Below, piece after piece: positions 30,101 through 40,602 of a stretch of 43,785 nt of DNA. Source of the DNA: Magnaporthiopsis rhizophila (lineage: Eukaryota; Ascomycota; Sordariomycetes; Magnaporthales; Magnaporthaceae); the NCBI GenBank assembly GCA_003049465.1, contig PYSS01000007.1:513769-557553 (forward strand), in the 5' to 3' direction. Position 1 is the stretch's first letter, and every line of letters starts with the position of its first letter. The position numbers and the translations under genes are program-made. The notes beneath the pieces were generated by a model. The model saw only the letters and a program-made list of their open reading frames with translations. It had not been told where the DNA came from and did not search any database.

Positions 30101-32963
30101 TAATGACGTTTATTCGCGGCCATGTGTAAGGGAGCACGGCCTGCCGCGCTAGCGGGATGCGAGGAGTCGGTTTGGGAAAACGGCCGTCTGCGGGCGTCGC
30201 GAGGTGTGGGTGGGTGGGTAGAGTCTAGTGTGTCCAATGATGGCGGAGAGCGGGACTGGCGTGGTCGCCGGTGTCCAGACGCCCTCTGGGGCTGGGCGGC
30301 TCTTCCTTGTGCTGAGCCTGCCCACCCTCCCTCAGTCTTGGTGGGTGTGCCGATGCCGTGGGCGGCCACAACTCTCGACCTCTCTCCATCTTCGGCCTCG
30401 GATACTCTTCTGGTCCAGCTCCGAGTCAAACGGCCCTGGGAAATATGGAATGGTCGACATCTCGGGATTTGAGACTGACTAGTATCAAGTGGTGGGGGAG
30501 AGCATTTCTCCCCCGGAAGCCTGGACTGCCGAGCTCGGCGGGATTTGTCCAGCGATGGGACCCCTCCACTTTTTTTTCTTTTCCCAGATTCGGCCGGCCC
30601 GCCATTGCGCCGCCGGAGGGTGACGAGGTCCTCTTGTGCCGGTACGTGGCTTGGCCCTGTGCAGACGCAAGGGAGCCAAGGCGGTTCGACAACACACAGC
30701 GAATCTGTGCAGGCAGTACCTACATGTACCTAGAGAAACACGACAGGCACTGACTGGACGGCAACCCATCTATGCCCGGCGCCGGCTCGGATGAAGACAG
30801 CTCCGACACCCGGGCAAAGCTCGAAAACCCGTATAAGATGTGACGGGCGCTACACCTCCTGCCTCGTCCCGTGCATTGCATAATGTGCTGGCGAGGTTTC
30901 TGCTTGCATCAGTGGTCCAAAGCAAACGAGGCGTTATGATTCGTGACGTGATGGACCCGAAAGCCGCTACAGGAAGGGTGCAGAAAGAGTGACAGCTCAC
31001 ATTTCTGAGCCGGCTCAAGCTCAAGGACAGGCTTTGAAGTTGGCGGAGCGGAGCACTCTTCCGCGTCACGTCGGAGCCATCCAACAACCCCGGTGGATGA
31101 ATGTCGAGTCGGTGGCTTGGCTGGGCGGCAGCAACGCAACAAAAAAATGAGTCCTATGTACAATTATGTGTGCATTTCCTGTTGGCGCTTGAGCAGACTC
31201 GAATTATCCACCGTGACTCCAAGTATCGAGGTACGGAGTGGAGACTGCCTGATAGGGCATAGTCTCGATCGTGCCACCCGCCGCAGCTAGCGCTGCACAT
31301 CGTCCCCGCCAGTGGCTACCACCGAAAGCCACAGCCACAGCAGACTGGTGTGGCCCAGCAGCACGTTTTGAGTCGTGCCGGTCCGGAGGCTGACGGGTGG
31401 GAAGCCAATCCTGGCTGCTGCCGGCCCGAAGATCGGGAGGTTTGAAAGCGGCAGCATGCGCCGAACATTGGCAGCGAATAACAACGACGACGGCGACAGA
31501 TGGCTATCCCCCTGTCCCTGGCTCACCATGAGGTGATCAACATTCGCTAACTGCCCGTCGTTCCATGACTGCGTGCTATTCACGGTATCTCGGCTAGACT
31601 GTGAGCAAACTGACAGGCTCCTCTTCCCGAGCACCGGGGATGAATATCGAAAAAGAGAGAAGAAATTCCACTCGCAACCCCTCCTCTGGAACCCTGGTCC
31701 CCGCGCGACCTGATGTGAGGCAGGGATTGCTCCCTGGCGACAGGCCCAGCTCCAAGTAAATTGATCGGCCGATAAAGTCCGTGCGCATCATGTCCGTCAT
31801 CTCTTAGCGTTGACAGCTTGGATCCCTGGTCGATCGGTCCCCACGAGGGTGGGCGCGTGCGTGCCCTCTTTTTTTTCCTTGTCCTTGTGTGCGCCATTCC
31901 CTGAATCCTTGCCTGCCGGTCCCGTCGTGTGACGTGTGGCAGGCAGGGAAATCGATCATCTCAGCTCGCAGAAGAGTGAGATCCGGTCAAGCCAAGATTT
32001 GGATGAAGAGTGCGGCAGGCTGGGCAACAAGCTCGCATACACGACATGCACTTCGCCCCCTGTCCCGACGGCTTGCAGCGCGCCCACATACACAGTAAGT
32101 CATCCCCACCCCTTTCATCACGCCACAGCTGGAGCCGCCGTGCGGCTGGGTATTGTCTGATCCCCGTTCTTGTCGACCTGCATGAGGAGCAGGACGCTTG
32201 CCGCGCCGAGGCCCAGCCCCAGTCCCAGCCAGCAACCTATCGGCAGTCAAGGACGCCAGCCAGGGTGTCATTGACAAAGAACTTGTGCGTGTGTGGGTGT
32301 GGTGTAGTCTGGGTGTGTGCTGCCAGTTCCGAGAAAGATCTCGCGGTCGCAAGAGAGATACATGCCTGATACCTTGCTACCCTTCACCGGGCTCCCTCGG
32401 GCGCTATCCGAGGATCGGCATGGCCGAATTGTCGGCCCGCGTTGGGAAGTACAAGCCGCGCTTTGCCCAAAGGGAAATAAAACGAATAAATAATACTAGT
32501 GATGAGCGGGGTGTACTTGTCTGGTACATTGGGGGCTGGGATCCCCTGGGTACCGACCTAGATAGGTCTCTACCGCCTCCCTGGATGTGAGGTACCACGT
32601 TTTCCCAGATCTGCATCAAGTCACATCGTCGGAGTCGGAGTTTAAATGAGCGAAGATATGTTGTAACACAAGCCGCCTCGCATCCGCTAGCGTCCTGGGG
32701 AGGCCGCGTCCGTTTTGTTGCACGGGGCAATCTAAGCAAAAGTAGAGATCTACACCGTCGACTCTACTCTGCATATGGACTAGCCAAAGGCACCTCTCTC
32801 CATACGTGGCTGGTAGGTACATCCCTGGCCCGTAAGCTCGTCGGCCTATCCTAGGCAGGCCCGTGTGGAAACAAAACAAAAACGCATCCGCATACAGAAG
32901 CGCCAGCGCCGAGCTTGCATGTGCGAATCCAAGGAAGAGGGAGGGGAAAACGGTCAGCCACAG

Positions 32964-33014
<51 letters not shown>

Positions 33015-33015
33015 G

Positions 33016-33049
<34 letters not shown>

Positions 33050-33060
33050 NAAAAAAAAAA
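32964..33060. repeat. Poly-A tract with one N
   Basis: There are 50 A, then CG, then A runs around an undetermined base at 33050. Open frames through it encode poly-Lys or poly-Phe and are artefacts. Confidence 0.95.
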
Positions 33061-33899
33061 CAAGCACAACACACAACCACGGGACAAAAAGAGGAGAACA
33101 GGACAAAAGTTCGCAAACTAACGAAATCCGGGCAGCAGCAATAATGCCTCCCCTTGTGGATCCCAAAAATGACTAGCACGAAGCAGCCACATCTCACCTC
33201 CTCGCCGCTCCTGCCTTGCTGTGAGCAATATCACAATACAACACGGGCTCGGCGGTGGGGTGTGTCCAGGGCCTCGGGCTGTTTTTCTTTTCTTTTCCTT
33301 TTTTTGCTGCCACGGCATTGGTTCCCACCTCGGCTTCCCGATGGAGAATTGGTGCTGTCATCAATCGAATCGACCTCCTCACATGCCAGGGGTTCGGCTG
33401 AGCTTGGCAGGTTTTGTTCGTTAAAATGTGGAGAGGAGACTACCTAGGTAGACAAGGAAGCCCTGCCGAGAAGAAAAGAGGATGAATGCATAGGAAAATG
33501 GACAACAGCGAGAGCCTGTTTTTTTGCGTCTTCTCCTTGCTCGAGCCTGACCAGAGATGCAACAATATTCAGAGTGGATCGACCCAGCTCTGGCATGCCC
33601 GTACAATACATACAGGCTCTGCGTGTCCCGGCCGCGGCGGGCATGCCTAGCCACCTTTCCAGGGGTGTACGCGTGCATAAAACTGCCTAAAGAGGGAGAA
33701 AGAAACGATAGTGTACGTACCGGTACGTGTGACGATGAACCAGCTAATGCAGGCGTCCCAAAACGGTAATGACTGATCGCCGGGCGAAACACACCAACCT
33801 TGGTACCTACCTGTGTATTTTACCTTCCGTGGTACAGTTAGTAATACTGTAAGGAGTCAAGCCTGTAGTCCAATGAAGGAGGTGGGAAATGAAATCTGA

Positions 33900-33900
<1 letters not shown>

Positions 33901-33937
<37 letters not shown>
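33901..33937. repeat. Poly-A homopolymer (37 A)
   Basis: Thirty-seven A in non-coding DNA. A single N lies 110 nt downstream at 34047. Confidence 0.9.
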
Positions 33938-33939
<2 letters not shown>

Positions 33940-34321
33940 TGGTAGCTTTCCTCCAGAGATATTTATGGGTCCACTATCTAATTCAACCAGTAAAACCTCT
34001 GAGAAACTGTCATCTTTTTTGGGCAAGGTGCCTATTCACAGCGGTGNATATGCAGCAGGCTCAAAACAGACACGGCAGGGGAAGAGAGGGGGTGAGGAAA
34101 CCCGACTGCGAGGGGGCTGGCATACGGACCGATGGATCCGAGGAATCGGGAGCAAGCCGACGACGCCCACCCACGTTTCCCGTTCCTATTGACGCCTTTT
34201 GATACGCCCGCCTCGTGTTGTGTGTGTATGTATGTAGGTTGGCATGTATGTATGTAACCCCCTGGCCACTCGCTCACCGGCTGAACAACAGAAACGCAGG
34301 GTCGATGACGCGGTCATCTCA

Positions 34322-34323
<2 letters not shown>

Positions 34324-34389
<66 letters not shown>

Positions 34390-34406
34390 CACACACACGC
34401 ACACGC
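34324..34406. repeat. (CA)n microsatellite
   Basis: There are about 30 pure CA units, followed by CA units with G interruptions (ACGCACACAC). It is the longest dinucleotide repeat in the window and likely to vary in length between strains. Confidence 0.95.
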
Positions 34407-34715
34407 ATAGGACACATCACATACACACCCCACCAGATCGTATGTCGGCGGGTTCTAGACACATGTCGTGCGACCATACGTACGGGGCAGGCGGCTCTCT
34501 TTCGAGACGGAAGGAAAATCCTGGGGTTTGGCTGGCTGGCTGGCTGGCCCTGGTTCAAGGGCCCGGGGTGCGGCGTGGCGCCCATCCGGCAGCGTGCATT
34601 TGGCGTCCGGCAGGCAAAAAGGCCGTACAACAAGAAAACCCCCTTGCCGCGAAACAAGAACCAAGCGTACCTACTTACGTGGATACCTACTTAGATATAC
34701 AATGAAGTAAAAATG

Positions 34716-34742
34716 AAAAAAAAAAAAAAAAAAAAAAAAAAA
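34716..34742. repeat. Poly-A homopolymer (27 A)
   Basis: A plain A run after AAAATG in AT-rich non-coding DNA. No function is evident. Confidence 0.9.
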
Positions 34743-35600
34743 GTGCAAAATTGTTTGATGAGTATCAGCAAGACTTATACATCTATAATCAACTCTCCAG
34801 ACACGACGTTAGTTCGATGTTAACATTTACGTAGATTGATTATTATTATTTCCTGGGTCGGACCCGGGAGCAAGAACCTATGAACGGAGCCCCAAAACCT
34901 ATTTTTCGGAATCCATCCAGCCATGCCTTGCAAGACCCGAACAAGACGGAAAGACAAAAACAAAAAAAAAAAAACAAAAAACATCCCTCCTCGGCGTGCC
35001 CTTGACTTTGCCGTCCACAGTTTTGGGCGAACCCACGTCTCATGGACGAGGGCAGTCGATTATAGGAAACGAGAAAGGGCCGAGAAGGGGGAATAGAAAA
35101 ACACATGACAGGGCAAACTTTTTCTTCAACCTGGGGGTGGTGTGTATGCCTCATGATCCTTGTATCCAATCCAAGCCATAGAGAGCCATCACGGAAAAAT
35201 TGCTGACCACCCCTTATTCCCAATCCATTCTCTTTTTGTAAAGGCGGCCCGCTTGAAAAAGAGAGAGTAAAAAAATCCCGAATGTTCCGTTGTCATGAAA
35301 CCTGGGAGAAAGTCCTGTTATGCCTCCCATCCCAAGATATCTCCCGTAGGAGGAAGGCGTGCGTTCCGTCATATCATCGTGTGCTTGTAAAAATAGAAAT
35401 GGGCTGAGAAAGACAATCTGGTCCTCCACCGGGCGAGGAGGGAAAAAAAAAAGAGAGGGCATTTCCTCGGATATATGGCAAGGTCAGGAAACATATGTTG
35501 CAGTCGTGTTCGGTAGCAGGACCCTCCACATATTGACGCCTCGAGGGCCTGTGTTGTGACAGGGCCCGTTGGGCAATGGGGCTGGCCGCGAGTGGCCCTC

Positions 35601-37647
35601 TCACAGCAGGGGCGTCTTCTCCGACGCGGGCTCCTCCGGGGGCGTCGGCGGTGCCGCCGAGCTGTCCGACGGATCATTGATGACAATCTTGCACTTTGAC
35701 TTTGATGGCGACATAGGGCGCTCTGCCTCTCCCATGTAGCGGATGATCTCAACCTCCTCGAGAGGAGGGTTGTTCAGGATGGCACAGCGCCGGGGCCAAG
35801 GCGCCAAACGCAGGTTGTCGTTGTCATCACCATCCTTGCGGCTGCCCCACGTGGTCTGCAGAACGAACCGAACAAGGTCAGCGGCTTGTTTGAGTGAGTG
35901 GGTGGGGTTATTTTTTTTTTTTTTTTTTGGCTAGCTGACGAGGCGGCTCCAAGGCAACGGAAAACGGCGGCTTACCATGTTCAGAGTAAAGAGGGCGTAC
36001 AACTTGATGAGGCCGTGGAAGTAGCCAAAGACGATGGACAGCGGCAGGTACAGGATGTCGACAGGGTTCTTCCTGAACAGGCCGAGGAGCTTGACAACCT
36101 TGGTAAAGGCAAAGAAGACGAGCATGATGCGGAACGCATAGCGCCGGATCACCTCGTTCCAGTTGGCGGTGCCCCACCAAAGCGAGGCCAGGATCAGCGG
36201 GTCGAAGACGAAGGCCAGCGACGTGAAGGTGGCGATGTGAAGCGCGTACGTCGACCAGGGCTGCTGTCTGTTGTTTGTGTGCGGGATCGGTCAGATGAAG
36301 GAGTCAAGACAAAGGGCCATGTGTGCGGCTGGCCGGCCGAGGCAACGGGATTGGGCAGGTCGTGTGCTGGTGCGTGTGGGTGGCCCCTGTGAGCTCAATT
36401 TTCGTTGGGGTCCACCTGCGGTGGTTGGGGGAACGAGGGGGAGGTGGTGGAGCTGAATTTTGAGAGTTCTGGTGGCAGTGGTGCAGTGCAATTGGATTGG
36501 GTGGAGAGGCATGATTCTAGGTGGTAGGTGGTTGTGTGTGTTTTTTTTTCGGCAGCGGCAGGAAGGCACTCAGCAGGGAAACCAGACCAAAAAAAAAAAA
36601 AAAAAAAAAAAGACTCACTTCCAGACATGGCGCTCTACAACCAGACTAGTCCAGTTGCTCCGCCAGTTGCTCCTCGCCCACCGCGAGCACTGGTACAGAA
36701 ACTTGAGGCCGTATTCCAGGGTTGTCTCAATTTCGCACTCGGGCTCATACTGGATCCATGTCTTCCAGTTGTGGCTGACGAGCCAGCGCGTCACAAAATT
36801 GTCGTCGTCAGCGTTAAGGATGTAGTTGCGCCAGCGCTCCGTCCGGAACGAGTGCAGGAACATGGCGTCCCGAAAGATCGAGGTCCGGTACGCCCCCGTG
36901 CGCCCCGACATGCACGACGTGCCGCCGTCCATGTGGTGCGTCGCCGAGATCTCAAAGTTGCGCCGCTCGATGTAGCAGGCCCCGAGCCAGTTGCTGGCAA
37001 GCCGCAAGAGGGAGGCGCCGGGCTCCTCGCGCCGGACCCGCTGGCACGTGCCCACGCCTCCGATGTCCTTGTTCTCAAATGGCGCCAGGATCCAGGGGAT
37101 CAGCGTCGGCGGCCACGTCACGTCGTCGTCCGCCATGATGGTGATGGGCGTCGTGACGTACGGCAGCGCCTCGCACACCTGGAAGCGCTTGTTCGCCACG
37201 GGGATGGAGAAGATGCGGATCCGGGGAAAGTTCAGCGTCCGCGAGACTTTCATCAGATCGTCAAACTTGCTGGTGGTCGTGACGATGATGAGCTCGTACG
37301 GGTTGGTGGCGAGGATGCTCTCCAGCGACGGCCGCAGCTCCTCAAAGTTGTGGTGGATGGTGGGGATGATCACCGTGACGTCCTTCTCCCTGAACGTCGG
37401 TTTGTCGGGGATAGGGTACGACTTGTAACGCCAGTGGCTGACGCAGTTCACAATGAGCCGAACATATCTATGCAGGCTACGACGGACGAAACCGCTCTGG
37501 TTAGATGGTCTGCTTCAAGAGAGCTCCTTCTAAGGATCCCGTTGCCGGGCATCTTTTCAAAACTTACAATAGCACAAAGAACAGCAACAGCCAGAACGTG
37601 GGAGACTCGGGCAGAGCCACCGCGAGGTTGATTTTCCAGCCGAACAT
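35601..37647 (-). CDS. Family 2 processive glycosyltransferase (Cps1/GT2-like polysaccharide synthase)
   Basis: Exons are 37647-37568, 37467-36619, 36267-35976 and 35855-35601, giving 491 aa with all joins in frame. One membrane span lies near residues 17-36. The catalytic GT2 domain follows: DVTVIIPTIHHNFEELRPSL, the nucleotide-binding DDD at 140-142 (IMADDDVTWPP), DDD at 247-249 (NADDDNFVTRW) and the QxxRW signature QCSRW at 286-290. Several C-terminal membrane spans come next (for example TSLAFVFDPLILASLWW and MLVFFAFTKVVKLLGLF), then a hydrophilic tail ending EKTPLL. This is the layout of hyaluronan-synthase-like fungal enzymes such as Cryptococcus Cps1, and of the GT2 protein reported to support hyphal growth on solid surfaces in Zymoseptoria and Fusarium. 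The product polysaccharide cannot be read from sequence. Intron 2 is unusually long (351 nt) and begins with a U-rich tract. Confidence 0.94.
36589..36611 (-). repeat. 23-nt U tract just after a 5' splice site
   Basis: On the gene strand the donor GTGAGTC of glycosyltransferase intron 2 is followed at once by 23 T. U-rich sequence directly downstream of a 5' splice site is the binding position of TIA-1/Nam8-type splicing factors. It may also simply be one of the many homopolymers in this window. Confidence 0.7.
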
Positions 37648-38591
37648 GCTTGATCAGGTACACCGGGCCGGTTATGCCTCGGAAATTTTGGGAGGGGAGA
37701 AAAAGTAGTGGTGTAGGACGTCCGCCTAGGTACCTGGCCTAGGAATCAGACGTTTGCCCGTTGGATGACTATGTGGTTTTCAGAAGCGTGGTGACAAACG
37801 CGTGGTGAAGAGCACATATCACGCGGGGCGTGTCCAAGTTAGGGAGGAGGCGGCTGTGTTGATGGGAGAGTAACGAGCGACAAGGTGGCCAGGGAGCGGC
37901 CACGCGGCGGGGATGCTGTTACTTGAGAGTAAAAACGCACCAGGAGCAGCGGGTGGCAACACTATGGTGGGGAGGAGATGAAAATGCCGCGAGAGAGGCA
38001 AAGGTGGGCAGGTGGCTATGTGGCCGGTGATGGGCTCTGTCTTGTCTTAAGGTGCGTGTGTGTGTGTTGTGTGTGTATATGACCGTGTGTGTGAGTTACA
38101 CTAGCAACAGTCCACGACAGATATTGAAAGATCAAAGAAAACACACAAAGGCAAAGCAAAATAAAGAGAAATGGGACAGGAAAGGAGATGGGTCATGAGG
38201 GGAGAGAGAGAGAGGTCGAAGCGGCGTGGACCGAGGGGGAGGGCGAGCACGATATATACACTTTGATATCGAGAATGGTGGCTCCCCATGCTGAGTACCT
38301 ATGCCAGGTCCTTGAATGGTTATAGCCGGCGGAATCGGTCGATTTTGAACAGCCAACCCAGATACCCCATGCTTCAGAGCAGTCGGACGGGGTACGTACC
38401 GTGTGAGGGAGACTTTGAAGGGATCCGTACGGAACTGTACGTGTACCGTACCTGAAAGATACCGCAAGTGCTGGGATATGTATGTACCTACACACACGGC
38501 AGCATACGAAGGAAGTAGCAGGTTGAGACGAATGGAGATAAAAAAAAAAAAAATTTTCCATTTTTTCATTTCATTTCTTTTCTTTTTTTTT

Positions 38592-38603
38592 NATTCTTTT
38601 TTT

Positions 38604-38685
<82 letters not shown>
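38592..38685. repeat. Poly-T tract with one N
   Basis: An N and short T runs are followed by 80 uninterrupted T. The length is probably a lower or collapsed estimate. Confidence 0.95.
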
Positions 38686-38687
<2 letters not shown>

Positions 38688-40582
38688 CCTTTTCCCCTCT
38701 TCTTTCTTCCACATATTTCTCTTTTTTTTTCTGTATTTTTTTTCCTCCTTCGATTCATTATCACCTGCATAATGCTGCTTGATGTAGGCAAGGCAAGCTA
38801 AACAAGGGGGGTAGGGTGCGATCCCACTTGGTCGTGAGGGAGGGGGTGGTGGTGGCCTGGGTGGGTGTGTGGCTCCATAACGGTCCTGAGCAGGTCCCCT
38901 CGGATGGCGTCTCGGGTCATTTACTAGGTTGGTAGTACAACACTGTGGGCCGCGGAGGGTGTAAGGATGCGAGCGATGGCGAGAGAATGGATGTTGAATC
39001 GGCAAGGGAAAGAGAGAATCGAGCCGAGACAGATTGCAGCCGACCCGTGATGAGAGCTTAAGGCCTATGAGAAGGCAGAGGGCTCGAAGGAACAGGCACA
39101 TGCAGGCGCCTGGGGCCATATTTTTTTCGTATATGGCCCAGCGCGCCTTGTCTAGCTCACCTGTGGTGACCGACGGCAGCCAGTACGGGGTCGCAAGATG
39201 GAAAGGCCGGACTTGTTGCGGCGCGCGGTAGGCGTCAAGTGAGAGCTAGTGCAGTGAAAAAGAAGCCTTGGGGCGAGACCCTGTCATCGCCTCACAGGTG
39301 GTTCGGCCAAAACATTGAAAAATGCGTTGTCTTGGCTCGACTTGGCCAGATGCGGCAACAGAGCTTTGCACCGGCAGGCTCTCAAAGGTGCGGGAGGAAG
39401 AGCAACCGGAAGCGAAATCAATCAAATGCTGCTGCGAGGGTAGCAAAGAAAAATCAAAATAAGAAAAATACAACGCGCACAAGAATTGGTGGGGCAGACA
39501 GCAACCCAACGGCGACGGAGCTTGCCCTGCTGGTCTCTGTTTCTCTCCACCGAGCCAGCCAGCCTGTCTCGTTTTTGTGAGTGGAGAGAGAGGGCATCTC
39601 GAACAAGCCAGGCAGACCACTGTTGGTCCAGCCCATGCAGCGGCAGAGCCTGGGGACGGTTGCTGGAGCGGAGGGAGGAGGAGAAGCGGGCCACATCAGG
39701 TCAAAGGGTTCCTTGTCGATTTGATCTGAGGCCAGAGAGCACCCGTCCGTCCCCACCGAGCTAGCGCGCGGGTTACCCTAGCGGCGGGGCGAAGAGTGGG
39801 CGACGAGATGGACGGAGATGATTGATTGAGCACATCATCCCCAGTCAGATCCGCGGGCTGGATGGGGCGCCAGCGTAAGCCCATGGGTCCATACGGACGC
39901 CGCAGTTTGGTGTCGCCATCCAGGCCCCAGAGGAGGACCCCGTCAAGACACAGGGAACCCCCTCATACCTATTCGGCCGTCTGGAAGGAGAATAGAAGAA
40001 CAAAAGCAACAACCATGATAATAAAATAGGAAAGAAAAGAAGCGAGCCAGACGGATGTCAATCTCGAAGGTACCGAGTTGAGGTGTCTGTTCAGATGCAT
40101 ACGCGGGAGTAGATAGGTAGGTAAGGTATGTATGCCGCTACATTTTGCAGTAAATCGAGTGGCTGGGAGCAAAAGCTGCTACCACGTATATACCTTGTAG
40201 ACCAGTTGGCCAGTCGGGTTTACCCATTTCCATTATTTCAGCCATCTTCCTATTTTGGCCAATTCGTCCTCCATTTCTCTTCATACGGCGGCGGCTGACG
40301 AACCCTTCTGTCATGAGCTCCGTTGCCATTCAATCAAAATCGATCTTGTTTGCTGGCCTGCCTGCTCCCCTCCCAACGGGCGGAGCCACTAGTTGATGGG
40401 GAGTGTGGGGCTGAACCAGTGGCCGTCTGGAGCATGCTTACTAGCACCTGCTAGGCAATGTGTGGAGCGAGGCCGGCAGACAGACAAGAGCTGCCCAGAC
40501 TCAAAAGCCCCGTACCTCCCTCCGTACCTTTCCGTCGAAAACTGCCTCGCCGTCACATGTTCCGGGCTATACTATTGCTGCG

Positions 40583-40602
40583 GCTGCTGCTGCTGCTGCT
40601 GC
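40583..40602. repeat. Short CTG trinucleotide repeat
   Basis: About six CTG units lie in non-coding DNA. An open frame through them encodes only Leu, Ala or Cys runs and is not supported as a gene. Confidence 0.8.

Larger units (their letters stand above)
27175..35600. other. 8.4-kb region without a supported gene
   Basis: I read both strands and found no frame with a recognisable family motif, convincing splice pattern or sustained codon bias. The stretch contains A runs at 32964-33060 (with CG at 33014-33015 and N at 33050), 33901-33937 and 34716-34742, an N at 34047, a (CA)n microsatellite at 34324-34406, and many TAGGTA/TACCTA motifs (30717-30733, 32811-32820, 33441-33450, 33802-33812, 34668-34679). 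The part just before 35600 is the 3' flank of the glycosyltransferase gene. Non-coding RNAs or fast-evolving small genes could be missed. Confidence 0.5.

Noticed and set aside
32118..32270. Minus-strand short peptide with a membrane-like stretch (GCWLGLGLGLGAASVLLLMQ) and a neighbouring frame reading KFFVNDTLAGVLDCR
   Set aside because: The first frame has no upstream ATG, and the two frames are separated by stops. The possible intron on the opposite strand is only about 34-40 nt. It is probably chance, although a small spliced gene cannot be excluded.
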